The notes under the pieces were generated by a model. That model made no database searches. It was not told where the DNA came from and saw only the letters and a program-made list of their open reading frames with translations. Shown piece by piece: positions 49,430-59,841 of a stretch of DNA of 64,000 bases (positions within the stretch are counted from its first letter, which is position 1; every line of letters begins with the position of its first letter). Position numbers and translations under genes: made by a program. This stretch comes from Shewanella corallii (lineage in GTDB: Bacteria > Pseudomonadota > Gammaproteobacteria > Enterobacterales > Shewanellaceae): contig NZ_JAKIKT010000003.1 in NCBI RefSeq assembly GCF_023349125.1, forward strand, positions 434,001 to 498,000, read 5' to 3'.

Positions 49430-50209
49430 ATGATTTTTTACTTGGTTCTCGCACTCATAGGTGCGCTACTCCTGCTGGTCATTGGGATAAACATTATTCA
49501 GCAGCAAAAGGATCGCTTGGAGACAGATCGCCGTAACGAGTTGATCCGTCAAAGAGCTGTTCTCGAAGAGACAGAAACTATACTGTCCAACTCTGCTATG
49601 CTGCCATGCTCCAACCAGATAATTCTGGTGCTATACCGGCGTATGAATGATGCTCTTGTCGCCGCCGTGGCCAGTGCTAATGACAAGCAAAAAGGGGAGT
49701 ATGAGCGCCGCCAAAAAGATCTGGCAGCTCAAATCGAAAACCTCGCCAAAAACGCTGCTGCGGCCCCACCGCTGGAAAACTTCCGTTTGCCGGACAATGA
49801 CAAACAGATACTGCAGCTGGTCCAGTCGCTGAAGAAGTTGAAGGCAATATTACGGGCAGAAAACAATAAAGGCCGGGTTGACCCCAATGTGTTTTCTCAG
49901 GAAGAGAAGCGTATTGATAACCTGCAACTGCGAATTAATGTGGATTCCATGTTGAACCGTGCCCGCAGTGCCGTTGGTATTAAACAGTATGGTAGCGCCA
50001 AGCAGATGGTAACCAAGGCACTGACCACTCTCAATGCCCTGAAAGCCCAGTCTCCCAATGACCCATTTATCAGTAAGAAAGCCGACGAAGCCAAAATGCT
50101 GCTGGATGAAGTGATGGGCGCCCAAAAACGTGACGATCCGACGCCACAGGCCAAAGAGAAGTCAGAAGACGATCTCGACGTGCTGTTTCAGCAAAAAAAG
50201 AAGTGGTAA
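49430..50209 (+). CDS. Membrane-anchored coiled-coil protein of unknown function
   Basis: 259 residues. One N-terminal helix (MIFYLVLALIGALLLLVIGI, residues 1-20) anchors it to the inner membrane. The rest is highly charged and helical, with predicted coiled coils at about 22-125 and 130-215. It ends in a Lys/Asp-rich tail (SEDDLDVLFQQKKKW). I do not recognise a catalytic motif. Similar genes beside topA occur in related genomes as far as I recall, but their role is not known. It converges on topA and is followed by its own terminator. Confidence 0.75.
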   Translation: MIFYLVLALIGALLLLVIGINIIQQQKDRLETDRRNELIRQRAVLEETETILSNSAMLPCSNQIILVLYRRMNDALVAAVASANDKQKGEYERRQKDLAAQIENLAKNAAAAPPLENFRLPDNDKQILQLVQSLKKLKAILRAENNKGRVDPNVFSQEEKRIDNLQLRINVDSMLNRARSAVGIKQYGSAKQMVTKALTTLNALKAQSPNDPFISKKADEAKMLLDEVMGAQKRDDPTPQAKEKSEDDLDVLFQQKKKW

Positions 50210-50228
50210 CCAGCCACTTGAAGTCACA

Positions 50229-50252
50229 AGGGAGCCTCAGGGCTCCTTTTTT
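50229..50252 (+). terminator. Terminator of the coiled-coil gene
   Basis: Stem GGAGCC-TCAG-GGCTCC followed by six T. Confidence 0.85.
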
Positions 50253-50390
50253 GTTTCACTATCATTGCCTTGGGAGAAATGCTTCTCCGCCCCACAACCG
50301 CCTATCACTGTTTTTATAACAAGCGTCGTGAATTCGCTTCAGGCCACAGCTCAACACCAGCCCTATATTGTGGTATCAACCAAAAGCAAA

Positions 50391-50423
50391 AAACAAAGAA
50401 CCCGGCCTGAGCCGGGTTCTTTT
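50391..50423 (-). terminator. Terminator of topA
   Basis: A 10-bp perfect stem AGAACCCGGC-CTGA-GCCGGGTTCT. On the minus strand it is followed by a T-rich tract; it may also act on the plus strand. The bases 50253-50390 between the two terminators hold nothing recognisable. Confidence 0.75.
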
Positions 50424-50443
50424 AGCACTTTATGAAATCAGGC

Positions 50444-53107
50444 TTACTTGGCCTTGGCTTTCGCCTTGGCAGGCGCCTTTTTCTTGGCAGGGATCTCTTC
50501 AACCCACTTGCCATCGACGAATTTCGCCACCCAACCAGTTGCTTTGCCGTTAACCTCACTGGCCACATACTGCTCTTTGGTCTTGCGACTGAATTTCACT
50601 ATCGTTGGGTTGCCCTCATGGTCTTTAACCGGAGCATCCGCCAGATACTGATATTTTGGCCACAACTGATCGCGGTAAGTCACCAGCTCTTCAATCAATG
50701 GTGCACGGGTCTCCCGTGATTTGGGGAAAGTGCTGGCCGCCAGGAAGATACCGGCTGCTCCATCTCTGAGCACAAAGTAAGCGTCTGACTTGCTGCACTT
50801 CAGCTCTGGCAGATGGATAGGATCCTCTTTCGGCGGTGCCACTTCACCATTTTTCAGCAGTTTACGGGTGTTCTTACATTCGCTGTTGGTACAGCCAAAG
50901 TACTTACCGAAGCGACCATTCTTAAGCTCCATATCTGAGCTACAGCGATCACACTCAATAACCGGCCCTTCATAGCCCTTGATCTTGAACTGACCCGATT
51001 CCACTTCATAGCCGGAACAACTTGGGTTGTTACCACAGACATGCAGCTTACGGGACTCGTCGATCAGATAAGAGTCCATGGCAGTACCACAAATACCACA
51101 ACGATGTTTGGCACGCAGCGCTTCGGTTTCAGCATCTTCGCTGAGCTGACTCACAGCCTCTTCGCCAGGCGTCAGGTTCATTGTGGTCTTACAGCGCTCT
51201 TTTGGTGGCAGAGCATAGCCGCTACAACCCAGGAATACCCCTGTGGTACCGGTTCGAATACCCATTGGACGGCCACAGGTAGGACAGCTGATATCTGTCA
51301 GTACCATCTGGTTAGGCTTCATTCCGCCCTCTTCAGGCTCCTGCTCAGCCTTTTCCAACTGGCCGACGAAGTCCTGATAGAAACCATCAAGCACTTGCTT
51401 CCACTGTTTGCCGCCCTTGGCGACATCATCCAGTGTCTGCTCCATACCCGCGGTGAAATCGTAACTCATCAGCTCTTTGAAGGATTGCTCCAGACGCTCA
51501 CTGACAATCTCACCCATCTTCTCGGCATAGAAGCGACGGTTCTCTACCTTGACGTAACCTCTGTCCTGAATGGTAGAGATGATGGTTGCATAGGTGGATG
51601 GACGACCAATACCACGTTTCTCCAGCTCTTTAACCAAAGAGGCTTCACTGAAACGCGCAGGCGGTTTGGTAAAGTGCTGCTTGGGATCCAGTCCCTGCAG
51701 AGACAAACCTTCGCCGACTTCAACCACCGGCAAGGTGTTGTCCTCTTCGTTTTTCTTTTTCAGTGCTGGCTGAACCCGGGTCCAACCGTCAAAACGCAGC
51801 GTACGACCGTTGGCACGCAAGGTGTAATCACCGGCAGCCACAGTCAGACGAGTCGCGTCATAACGGGCTGGCGTCATCTGACAGGCCACAAACTGACGCC
51901 AGATAAGCTCATACAGGCGCTGAGCGTCGCGCTCCATGTCGTTCATAAAGGCGGCTTCCAACTTCACATTGGAAGGACGAATCGCTTCGTGTGCCTCCTG
52001 AGCGCCCTCTTTGCTGCCATAACGAATTGGCGAATCAGGCAGATATGCGTCACCAAAATCTTTACCAATCAATTCACGAACGCTGTCGACAGCTTCTTTA
52101 CTCAGATTGGTAGAGTCGGTACGCATATAAGTGATGTGACCGGCTTCGTAGAGACGCTGGGCCAACATCATGGTCTTCTTCACCCCAAAGCCCAAACGGG
52201 TACTGGCCGCCTGTTGCAGGGTTGACGTAATAAATGGTGCAGATGGCTTGCTGGAGGTCGCTTTGTCTTCACGCTCAACAATCTTGTATTGAGCGTTATT
52301 GAGCACAGCAACCGCGGATTCAGCTTCAGCCTTGTTCCTGGGCTCAAAGGCTTTGCCCAGATACTTGACCACTTCCATTCGCAGGTTAGCCTGGCCTTGG
52401 GTCAGCAAGTCGGCATGAACATCCCAGAACTCTTCTGGAACAAAAGCTTTAATTTCCCCTTCGCGCTCAACCACCAAACGCACAGCCACAGACTGAACGC
52501 GACCGGCAGACAAACCTCGGGCCACTTTCTTCCACAGCAGTGGTGACACCATAAAGCCAACAACCCGGTCTAGGAATCGACGGGCTTGCTGAGCGTTAAC
52601 CATATTGGTGTTCAGCTCAGAAGGATGGCTGAACGCCTCTTGAATTGCTGTTTTGGTAATTTCGTTGAACACAACTCGCTTATACCGTGAAGGTTCGCCG
52701 CCGATCACCTCTTGCAGGTGCCAGGCAATAGCTTCCCCTTCACGGTCCAAATCCGTTGCCAGATAGATCTGGTCAGCGGAGTTAGCCAGAGTTTGCAGTT
52801 CTTTAACCACCTTTTCCTTGCCTGGCAGGACCTGATAGTTGGCTTGCCAGCCATGTTCCGGGTCGACCCCCATACGGGCCACCAGGGATTGTTTCTCTTT
52901 CTGTTTCTTGTAGATGGCCTTCTCTTCGGCAGACATCTTGCGAACTTCAGCTGGAGATTTGGACGCGGTCTTTCCTTCAGAGGAGGAAGAAGTTGGCAGG
53001 TCACGTATGTGGCCCACACTGGATTTAACAATGAAATCTTTACCAAGATACTTATTAATCGTCTTGGCTTTGGCCGGCGATTCGACGATAACTAGCGATT
53101 TACCCAT
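50444..53107 (-). CDS. topA: DNA topoisomerase I
   Basis: A type IA topoisomerase of 887 residues that relaxes negative supercoils. The Toprim domain ([22 protein letters not shown], then [13 protein letters not shown]) is followed by the catalytic tyrosine in [12 protein letters not shown] (near residue 330). Zinc fingers start CPTCGRPMG, and further CxxC pairs come later. It ends in a Lys/Ala/Pro tail ([14 protein letters not shown]), longer than E. coli. The start at 53107 is fixed by the E. coli-like N-terminus and because the alternative ATG at 53155 lies in the promoter -10. Confidence 0.96.
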   Translation of the reverse strand: MGKSLVIVESPAKAKTINKYLGKDFIVKSSVGHIRDLPTSSSSEGKTASKSPAEVRKMSAEEKAIYKKQKEKQSLVARMGVDPEHGWQANYQVLPGKEKVVKELQTLANSADQIYLATDLDREGEAIAWHLQEVIGGEPSRYKRVVFNEITKTAIQEAFSHPSELNTNMVNAQQARRFLDRVVGFMVSPLLWKKVARGLSAGRVQSVAVRLVVEREGEIKAFVPEEFWDVHADLLTQGQANLRMEVVKYLGKAFEPRNKAEAESAVAVLNNAQYKIVEREDKATSSKPSAPFITSTLQQAASTRLGFGVKKTMMLAQRLYEAGHITYMRTDSTNLSKEAVDSVRELIGKDFGDAYLPDSPIRYGSKEGAQEAHEAIRPSNVKLEAAFMNDMERDAQRLYELIWRQFVACQMTPARYDATRLTVAAGDYTLRANGRTLRFDGWTRVQPALKKKNEEDNTLPVVEVGEGLSLQGLDPKQHFTKPPARFSEASLVKELEKRGIGRPSTYATIISTIQDRGYVKVENRRFYAEKMGEIVSERLEQSFKELMSYDFTAGMEQTLDDVAKGGKQWKQVLDGFYQDFVGQLEKAEQEPEEGGMKPNQMVLTDISCPTCGRPMGIRTGTTGVFLGCSGYALPPKERCKTTMNLTPGEEAVSQLSEDAETEALRAKHRCGICGTAMDSYLIDESRKLHVCGNNPSCSGYEVESGQFKIKGYEGPVIECDRCSSDMELKNGRFGKYFGCTNSECKNTRKLLKNGEVAPPKEDPIHLPELKCSKSDAYFVLRDGAAGIFLAASTFPKSRETRAPLIEELVTYRDQLWPKYQYLADAPVKDHEGNPTIVKFSRKTKEQYVASEVNGKATGWVAKFVDGKWVEEIPAKKKAPAKAKAKAK

Positions 53108-53154
53108 AGTGTGATTTGCGCCAAAAAGTCTCAGGAAGGTGGAAAATGGCTCCA

Positions 53155-53183
53155 TATATAGAGGGTTGTCAGACGAGTTTCAA
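53155..53183 (-). promoter_or_regulatory. Sigma-70 promoter of topA
   Basis: TTGAAA at 53178-53183 and TATATA at 53155-53160 on the minus strand, with the ideal 17-bp spacer. The start would be near 53148, about 40 bases before the ATG. Confidence 0.65.
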
Positions 53184-53352
53184 GTCTGAGGCCTCTTTAA
53201 ATGCGCCAGCGACTCACTTTTTAATCAAGCATGAAAAAAATGTAAAAAATAATATTGCGTAATTAAAAACTATTCTTTCATGTTTTACCACAGATACCCC
53301 CATACTTATGCAAATCACTGTGTAGATGCAAGTTCTCTGTCCATCCACTGAC

Positions 53353-53390
53353 TTGTTAAGCCTATTGGCTCCAGTATACTGAGGCCAATA
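53353..53390 (+). promoter_or_regulatory. astB promoter within a 28-bp palindrome
   Basis: TTGTTA (53353-53358) and TATACT (53375-53380) with a 16-bp spacer. The -10 sits at the centre of an imperfect palindrome at 53363-53390: TATTGGC ... CAGTATACTG ... GCCAATA, 12 of 14 base pairs matching. The resulting leader of about 100 bases contains AATAGCG/CGCTATT and GGGG/CCCC stems. No known operator was recognised. Confidence 0.5.
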
Positions 53391-53489
53391 TTTCGCCCCG
53401 TGAATAGCGTCATAACAGGAATTTTAGCGCTATTGCAGCCAGGGGCAGTCCCCTTAAAACAATAAAACTTAACCCTACAAGGAAAGACA

Positions 53490-54824
53490 ATGAAGCAATT
53501 TGAAGCAAACTTCGACGGGCTTGTTGGACCTACCCACAATTATGCAGGACTGTCTTTCGGCAATGTCGCTTCTTTAAATAATGCGGCACAAAAATCAAAC
53601 CCTAAAGCAGCCGCCAAACAAGGATTGAAAAAAGCCAAGGCTCTGGCTGATTTGGGTATGGTGCAGGGGATGTTGGCACCTCAAGAGCGCCCTGATATCT
53701 ATACACTACGACGTATCGGATTCTGTGGCAGTGACGCGCAGGTGCTGGAACAGGCCTATAAGCAAGCTCCTGCCCTGCTCAATGCCTGTTGCAGTGCATC
53801 AAGCATGTGGACAGCCAACGCCGCCACAATCTCTCCCAGCGCAGACACAGCTGATGGCAAACTACACTTCACACCAGCTAATCTGGTGGACAAACTGCAC
53901 CGCAGCATTGAGCCGGAAACCACCGGAAATATTCTTAAAGCGATATTTAACAATGAGCAGTACTTCAGTCATCACCAACATTTGCCAGAGCACGCCAGCT
54001 TTGGTGACGAAGGTGCAGCAAATCATACCCGCCTGTGCCAGGCCTATGGTGATAAAGGACTGGAACTGTTCGTTTACGGACAACATGCAACAAACCCGGA
54101 TGCCATAAAACCAAAACGCTTCCCCGCCAGACAAACCCTGGAAGCCTCACAGGCAGTTGCCCGCCTGCATGGTCTGGATGAGAGCACCACAGTATTTATG
54201 CAACAAAACCCTGATGTCATTGATCAGGGTGTGTTCCATAACGATGTCATCTCAGTGGGTAACCAGAATGTGCTCTTTTATCATGAGCAGGCATTCCTCA
54301 ATACAGAAAGCGCTTTCGATGAAATTCGCCGCAAACTGGATGGTGATATTCACTTCGTAAAAGTACCTACCGCCCAGGTCGGTATTCTGGACGCAGTGAA
54401 AAGCTACCTGTTCAATACTCAGATCATCACACTTCCCAGTGGAGAGATGGCCATTGTTGCGCCTACCGACTGTCAGGAGAATCCTGCGGTACATGCTTAT
54501 CTACAGGAACTGGTGACACTGGGTACTCCGATTAAAGAAGTTAAGTACTTTGATGTGAAGCAGAGTATGCAAAATGGCGGAGGCCCTGCCTGTCTTCGCC
54601 TGCGGGTTGCGATGAATGAGCAGGAACTGGCCGCCGTTAATCAGGGAGCACTGCTCACAGACGAGCTGTTCACCTCTCTGAATGCCTGGGTCGAAAAACA
54701 CTATCGTGACGAGCTATCCAACGCTGACCTTGCAGATCCTCAACTACTGATTGAATCCCGCACCGCGCTGGATGAGCTAACTCAGATTATGAAACTGGGC
54801 AGCGTGTATCGCTTCCAGAAATAA
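53490..54824 (+). CDS. astB: N-succinylarginine dihydrolase
   Basis: Second step of the arginine succinyltransferase (AST) pathway: it releases two ammonia and CO2 from N-succinylarginine. The 444 residues match E. coli AstB. The N-terminus [19 protein letters not shown] is diagnostic. Other signatures are [18 protein letters not shown], the NHTRL segment and [15 protein letters not shown], with the catalytic Cys at the C-terminal side (GGPACLRLR). The rest of the ast operon is not adjacent. The ATG follows AAGGAAAG. Confidence 0.95.
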   Translation: MKQFEANFDGLVGPTHNYAGLSFGNVASLNNAAQKSNPKAAAKQGLKKAKALADLGMVQGMLAPQERPDIYTLRRIGFCGSDAQVLEQAYKQAPALLNACCSASSMWTANAATISPSADTADGKLHFTPANLVDKLHRSIEPETTGNILKAIFNNEQYFSHHQHLPEHASFGDEGAANHTRLCQAYGDKGLELFVYGQHATNPDAIKPKRFPARQTLEASQAVARLHGLDESTTVFMQQNPDVIDQGVFHNDVISVGNQNVLFYHEQAFLNTESAFDEIRRKLDGDIHFVKVPTAQVGILDAVKSYLFNTQIITLPSGEMAIVAPTDCQENPAVHAYLQELVTLGTPIKEVKYFDVKQSMQNGGGPACLRLRVAMNEQELAAVNQGALLTDELFTSLNAWVEKHYRDELSNADLADPQLLIESRTALDELTQIMKLGSVYRFQK

Positions 54825-54839
54825 GCTCCATCAAATCTA

Positions 54840-54866
54840 AAAAAGGCGCCAAATGGCGCCTTTTTT
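54840..54866. terminator. Bidirectional terminator between astB and the Ig-like lipoprotein
   Basis: AAAAAGGCGCC-AAAT-GGCGCCTTTTTT, both strands usable. Confidence 0.9.
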
Positions 54867-54877
54867 ATGACTCATGG

Positions 54878-57295
54878 TTAGATGATATTAATCGGAATAG
54901 TAGCAACCAGAGTCTTAAGGCCGCTTGGGGTTTCAACCTCAATAATTAATGACCCCGAGTTAGGTTGGTCTTCACCTTTAACAATTACCGAGAATGATCG
55001 GCCACCATTGGAGTTACTCGAAGGCCAATCAAATGTAGCCGAGCTCGCTACTGAGCCTGCAGTAGCAGTGAAAGTCACAGTACTGCCTGCTGGCATCTGC
55101 TGATTATGCAAATCAGAGATAATCAAAGAAGCGCGGCCAGTACTCTTACCAACAATGGTCATGGTGCCATCACCGTTGTCAGTGCCATCACTGTCAACCA
55201 CTTCAGTAATGTTGCCATAAGCAGTACTACCCGACATCACAATTACCAGGCTACCTCGTACATAGAGTGATTTCTCTTCGTTGATGCCATCTGCACATCC
55301 GTCGTGGGCAGGCTCGCTGCACAGCACGCCGTTATATACGGTATCAGGGGTGTCAAATACACCATCGGAGTCAAAGTCGACCAGCTCTTCATTACTGCCG
55401 CCAGCTTCACCACCAGTTTGCTGAGGATTAAAAACACCATCTTCATTGTGATCTACATAGACATCAGCAAGATCGTAAGGGTTACCGCTCACATCAGTGC
55501 CATTAATGAACTGGTCATACTCCGCAGCATCAAACCTACCGTTACCATTGCTGTCAGGGAAAGATTCTTCACCGATAGCATAAGCAGTAATTGTCGCACG
55601 CCCACCATAAGACTGCCCCATAAATGGCGTCAACTGAGGAGCCAGAGGATTAGATGTATCATCGAACAAACCATTTCCTGCAGGTCGCGGTTGCTGACTC
55701 TCCCAGATAACGGTACATGCACCATCCTCTGTTGTGCATGAATCCTGAATATCACCACCTTCGGTAACAAAGTTCACCGCAGTCCCGTCACGAACCGGGT
55801 TATTGAATGCATCAGAAAGACGCGCGGTCACTTTCACCTGGGTGCCATCAATGTTCCAACCTTCGGCGTTAAATACCTCTGCAGACAAGGAGAAACTGTC
55901 CTGGTCAGGAATACCTGTTGACACCACAAGCTGGCTTGATTGACTGGAGATAACCGGATCACTGCCATTTACAATCGCGGTCACTCGAACCGAAGTTGAA
56001 ACGGTACCGCTGTTAACCACAGTCTGAACAATACCCTGGTCATTGGTGGAAGCAGATACAGGATTCAGAGCAATGCCACCTACATCAGTATTCAGGCTGA
56101 AATCCACCAATTTATTACTAACTGGATTGCCATTAGTATCCAGCACTTTGAATTTCACAGTGGAAGACTCGTCCCCACCAGTGCCAAGAATGCCAATATT
56201 TTCAGGTTCGGCTGACTGGAACACAATGCTGCCAACGTCAGCAGAAAGCACTTTAATAGTACCAGTCGCCGACAAGTTTTGGCCGCCAGCATTGGCTGTT
56301 ACATTAATAGGATCGTCACCCTCACAGCCCTTCGCTAAATAGGTACTCGTCGCAACACCATTAATCGCAACCACCGGAGAACTGATTTCAGCTTTTGGGG
56401 TGCTTGCGCTACTGCATGTAGAGGCAAAATTAACTTCAACAGGCTGATTAAAAGCATTACCTTCATCATCCTGAATCATCACTGTTACAGTTGCTGTGCC
56501 ACCTGCAGACAGAGTTTCGATACTTACCTCTGCTTTACCTGACTCAAATGGCTCGCCACTACCCATGAGCACATTGGTAGCACCTATAACGACAATGGCT
56601 TCACCTTTCTCGCCGGAAGACAACTCTGCGGTGACGGTTCCTGCACCCAGGCTATTTCCTGCGTAAATATCGACTGTCGCTACGCCGTCACGGGTAACCG
56701 CAGTGTCAATTGGCAGTTCACCTTTAGTCGTGGAAAAGGTCACTATAACGGGTTTGCTGATACCGGTGACCTGTGCGGTCAGTTTTCCCGGTACAATTGA
56801 ATTGATTGACTCGATTGAATTGCCGTTTGCATCGGTAAGGTTCAACACCACCTGAGCACCGCCAGTGGCATCACCTCCATCACCGGCCATATTAAAACCT
56901 ATGGTGCCGCTCTCACCTGTACTGATAGAACCGCTGACAGAACCCGCACCTTCTACTGAAGCCGTTCTGAGAAGAATTGTGGCAACACCACTGCTGTCTG
57001 TAAGCGCAGTCCCCACGGCAGGGTCAAATGTCCCCATTTGGGCGTCATTCAGGTTGAAAGTCACCAGCTCGCCCGCTTTCACTGCCCCGGTGGAATCAGC
57101 AACAGTGGCTGTCAAGGTTGCCGGTGCAGCTGCTGTAATATCAGTGTTGGAAATTGCCAGTGAAACTTCAATTGTTGGATCAGGTGGCGTGGTGCCGCCT
57201 CCGCCACCATCCTCTGAAATACTTCCCCCGCCACTACATGCGACCAAAACCAGGCTGGCCAAACCAGCCAGAAAGACGTTAAACGCTGACTTCAT
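54878..57295 (-). CDS. Large Ig-like-repeat surface lipoprotein with EF-hand-like loops
   Basis: 805 residues. A lipoprotein signal (MKSAFNVFLAGLASLVLVAC, lipobox LVAC) and a Gly/Ser/Pro linker start it. About five or six bacterial Ig-like (Big_1/invasin-type) repeats of about 100 residues follow (e.g. LTDSSGVATILLRTASVEGAG, VTRDGVATVDIYAGNS). Near residues 581-651 sit three Asp-rich loops, DSNGNGRFDAAE (581-592), DHNEDGVFNP (615-624) and DFDSDGVFDTPD (640-651), that look like EF-hand or dockerin calcium loops. Two Cys-containing segments lie nearby. The ATG at 57295 follows AGGGAG. The function is likely cell-surface adhesion or structure, but this is inference. Confidence 0.85.
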   Translation of the reverse strand: MKSAFNVFLAGLASLVLVACSGGGSISEDGGGGGTTPPDPTIEVSLAISNTDITAAAPATLTATVADSTGAVKAGELVTFNLNDAQMGTFDPAVGTALTDSSGVATILLRTASVEGAGSVSGSISTGESGTIGFNMAGDGGDATGGAQVVLNLTDANGNSIESINSIVPGKLTAQVTGISKPVIVTFSTTKGELPIDTAVTRDGVATVDIYAGNSLGAGTVTAELSSGEKGEAIVVIGATNVLMGSGEPFESGKAEVSIETLSAGGTATVTVMIQDDEGNAFNQPVEVNFASTCSSASTPKAEISSPVVAINGVATSTYLAKGCEGDDPINVTANAGGQNLSATGTIKVLSADVGSIVFQSAEPENIGILGTGGDESSTVKFKVLDTNGNPVSNKLVDFSLNTDVGGIALNPVSASTNDQGIVQTVVNSGTVSTSVRVTAIVNGSDPVISSQSSQLVVSTGIPDQDSFSLSAEVFNAEGWNIDGTQVKVTARLSDAFNNPVRDGTAVNFVTEGGDIQDSCTTEDGACTVIWESQQPRPAGNGLFDDTSNPLAPQLTPFMGQSYGGRATITAYAIGEESFPDSNGNGRFDAAEYDQFINGTDVSGNPYDLADVYVDHNEDGVFNPQQTGGEAGGSNEELVDFDSDGVFDTPDTVYNGVLCSEPAHDGCADGINEEKSLYVRGSLVIVMSGSTAYGNITEVVDSDGTDNGDGTMTIVGKSTGRASLIISDLHNQQMPAGSTVTFTATAGSVASSATFDWPSSNSNGGRSFSVIVKGEDQPNSGSLIIEVETPSGLKTLVATIPINII

Positions 57296-57519
57296 GTCAG
57301 ACTCCCTGTCGTTCAAAAATAATATCCAAGCCACAGCTTTTTACTTATAGGCTAACTCTACACAATTTTCACCCAACAGATCCATGTATATAACAACTTA
57401 CGTTTCATTAATTCATGGGTTTTCACCACAAACAGACATTTCCTGTTGCGGCGTTTCCTGCTAGTCTCTATCCGCTTACATAAATATAAGAAACGCATAA
57501 TAAATATACAGGAAGTGCT

Positions 57520-58836
57520 ATGAGTGCGACTGAAAACAGCAAATTTGGATTAACCAGTAAGATATTAATCGGTATGGGTGCCGGTATTTTACTCGGCCTG
57601 ATTTTGCGCAATCTTTTTCCTGGCAATGAATTTGTTCAGGACTATATTACCGAAGGCGTACTGCATATTGTTGGTACTATCTTTATTGCCAGTTTAAAAA
57701 TGCTGGTCGTGCCTTTGGTGTTTGTTTCTCTGGTATGTGGAACCTGCTCACTGAGCGAACCATCAAAACTTGGACGCCTCGGTGGTAAAACATTAGCGTT
57801 CTACCTGTTCACTACAGCGATAGCGCTGACTGTTGCCATTCTTACTGCCGTCGCCATTCACCCCGGCAGTGCCTCGCTGGCTTCTCAGAGCATGGAGTAT
57901 GTAGCCAAAGAAGCTCCAAGCCTGGCCAATGTGTTGATTAACATAGTGCCTTCCAACCCGGTCAAAGCCATGACTGAAGGTAACATGCTGCAGATCATCC
58001 TGTTTGCCGTGATTTTCGGCTTTGCCATTGCTCATATCGGCGAGCGAGGCAAGCGTGTGGCTGCGCTGTTTGAAGACCTGAATGAAGTGATTATGCGAGT
58101 GGTCACTCTGGTAATGCAGCTGGCTCCATACGGCGTATTTGCCCTCATGGGTAAACTGGCACTGTCTTTGGGTACTGAAACCTTCGGCAGTGTCGTTAAG
58201 TACTTCTTTGTGGTTCTGGGCGTATTGCTGCTGCATGGATTTGTTGTGTATCCAGTGCTGCTTAAACTATTCTCCGGCTTAAGCCCCTTTACCTTCATCC
58301 GCAAGATGCGCGATGTTCAACTGTTCGCCTTCTCCACTGCCAGCTCTAACGCCACCCTGCCTGTAACCATCGAAACAGCAGAACACAGATTGGGCGCAGA
58401 CAATAAAGTCGCCTCTTTCACCCTGCCCCTTGGCGCCACCATCAATATGGATGGCACCGCGATTATGCAAGGCGTGGCAACCGTATTCATCGCTCAGGTA
58501 TACGGCATTGGCCTGTCCATCACTGACTACGTGACTGTTGTCGTTACAGCAACTCTTGCATCCATAGGTACAGCAGGTGTGCCAGGTGTAGGTCTGATTA
58601 TGCTGGCCATGGTATTGAATCAGGTCGGACTGCCGGTTGAAGGTATTGCACTTATCATAGGCGTCGACCGTTTGCTGGACATGGTTCGTACCGCAGTCAA
58701 CGTCACCGGCGATACCGTGGCAACCCTGGTGATTGCCAAATCCGAAGGCGAGTTTGATGAGCAGGTATTCAACGACACACAAGCAGGTAAAACCTCTGGC
58801 AGTTTTGACAGAGAAGTACACAAAGCCGGTCGATAA
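57520..58836 (+). CDS. Dicarboxylate/amino acid:cation symporter (DAACS family)
   Basis: A 438-residue inner-membrane protein of the GltP/DctA family that couples uptake of glutamate, aspartate or C4-dicarboxylates to H+ or Na+. It shows the first re-entrant hairpin (AFSTASSNATLPVTIETAE, about residues 270-288) and GATINMDGTAIMQGVATVF (NMDGT motif, about 306-324). The second hairpin is IGTAGVPGVGLIML, and DRLLDMVRTAVNVTGD is the C-terminal binding helix. The exact substrate cannot be fixed from these. The divergent gap of 224 bp to the lipoprotein gene holds its promoter; none was clear. Confidence 0.93.
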   Translation: MSATENSKFGLTSKILIGMGAGILLGLILRNLFPGNEFVQDYITEGVLHIVGTIFIASLKMLVVPLVFVSLVCGTCSLSEPSKLGRLGGKTLAFYLFTTAIALTVAILTAVAIHPGSASLASQSMEYVAKEAPSLANVLINIVPSNPVKAMTEGNMLQIILFAVIFGFAIAHIGERGKRVAALFEDLNEVIMRVVTLVMQLAPYGVFALMGKLALSLGTETFGSVVKYFFVVLGVLLLHGFVVYPVLLKLFSGLSPFTFIRKMRDVQLFAFSTASSNATLPVTIETAEHRLGADNKVASFTLPLGATINMDGTAIMQGVATVFIAQVYGIGLSITDYVTVVVTATLASIGTAGVPGVGLIMLAMVLNQVGLPVEGIALIIGVDRLLDMVRTAVNVTGDTVATLVIAKSEGEFDEQVFNDTQAGKTSGSFDREVHKAGR

Positions 58837-58849
58837 AGACTAAGAATGT

Positions 58850-58876
58850 AAAAAGGCGCCGAATTGGCGCCTTTTT
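58850..58876 (+). terminator. Terminator of the DAACS symporter
   Basis: AAAAAGGCGCC-GAATT-GGCGCCTTTTT, with A-run on the other side. Confidence 0.88.
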
Positions 58877-59120
58877 AATATCCTTCACCCGTCCAGAATA
58901 CAAAGGCTGCAAAAGAGATCTATTACTGCAAACCCTGGTTTCAAGCTTCCATAAACTGGCATACCTAATGATTGATGCTTGTACCGGCTACCCAAATACA
59001 CAGTCAGAATCAATCAGCAGGCCTTTAAACCAGAAATTATTAACGCAGATATCTAACGTAAAACAGCAGATAAATTGATAAAGCCAAGCATCAGATTACT
59101 GATTTATTGTGCTGAAATAT
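58877..59120. other. Non-coding gap with no recognisable feature
   Basis: A/T-rich sequence between the terminators of two convergent genes. No tRNA, palindrome or credible open frame was seen. Confidence 0.4.
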
Positions 59121-59150
59121 AAAACGCCCGATGAAATCCATCGGGCGTTT
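59121..59150 (-). terminator. Terminator of the nitroreductase gene
   Basis: A perfect 12-bp stem AAACGCCCGATG with CATCGGGCGTTT; TTTTATATTT follows on the minus strand. Confidence 0.85.
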
Positions 59151-59191
59151 CTGCCGAAAAGGCTCTACCTATTTTGGGGCAACCATACAAC

Positions 59192-59740
59192 TTAGAGATA
59201 CCGGCTGAACGACTCCCCGGACTTCAGCGGCTTATTGGGGGCGTTAACGGCTGGTGTACCCAGATACAGAAAGCCAACTATTTGATCTTGCTCTTGCAGG
59301 CCGAGCGCTGTGTGAACATGGCGGCAAAAAGCATAGTCGCCGCTGCGCCAAATCCCCCCAAGCCCCTGAGCAAACGCTGCCTGCTGCATCGCCATTAAGG
59401 CACAACCCGCCGCCAGTTGCTGCTCCAGTTCAGGCACTTTAGGGTGTGGCTGACACTTGGCCACAACAGTAATCACCATGGGGGCGCGAAACGGCAAGTT
59501 GGCTGCCTTCTCTATTTTTGCTTCATCGGCATGGGCAGCAACGGCAGACGCTTTAAAGATATCCGCAAGTTTTTGCAGTCCTTCTTCCTGAGCAATAATA
59601 AACTCCCAGGGCTGCAGCGCACCATGATCTGGCGCTCTGGCACCGGCATCCAGTATGGTTTGCAACTGCTCAGCATTTGGGCCCGGGGCCTGCAATCGTG
59701 GGCAGGATTGACGGGTAAGTAATAACTCCAGTGCTTGCAC
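59192..59740 (-). CDS. YdjA-like nitroreductase family protein
   Basis: A 182-residue FMN oxidoreductase of the small YdjA type. It shows RQSCPRLQAPGP, ARAPDHGALQPWEFI (FMN/dimer region, about residues 35-49) and LAAGCALMAMQQAAFAQGLGGIWRSG (about 109-134). FLYLGTP follows near the end. The start is a GTG following AGGGAGA. The physiological substrate is unknown. It lies about 100 bp downstream of the DoxX gene, with a hairpin between. Confidence 0.85.
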   Translation of the reverse strand: MQALELLLTRQSCPRLQAPGPNAEQLQTILDAGARAPDHGALQPWEFIIAQEEGLQKLADIFKASAVAAHADEAKIEKAANLPFRAPMVITVVAKCQPHPKVPELEQQLAAGCALMAMQQAAFAQGLGGIWRSGDYAFCRHVHTALGLQEQDQIVGFLYLGTPAVNAPNKPLKSGESFSRYL

Positions 59741-59793
59741 TAAAACTCTCCCTGTATGTTTTTATTTGCCAATACCTTACCACAGACCAAAAC

Positions 59794-59824
59794 AAAAAAA
59801 CCCACCAAAAAGGTTGGTTTTTAA
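59794..59824. terminator. Terminator between the DoxX and nitroreductase genes
   Basis: AAACCCACC-AAAAA-GGTTGGTTT, 8 of 9 pairs; seven T follow on the minus strand. Confidence 0.6.
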
Positions 59825-59841
59825 ACTGTCAGCTCATGAGT

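Noticed and set aside
53108..53155. Earlier topA start at 53155
   Set aside because: The ATG lies in the -10 box of a good sigma-70 promoter, and E. coli TopA begins at MGK.
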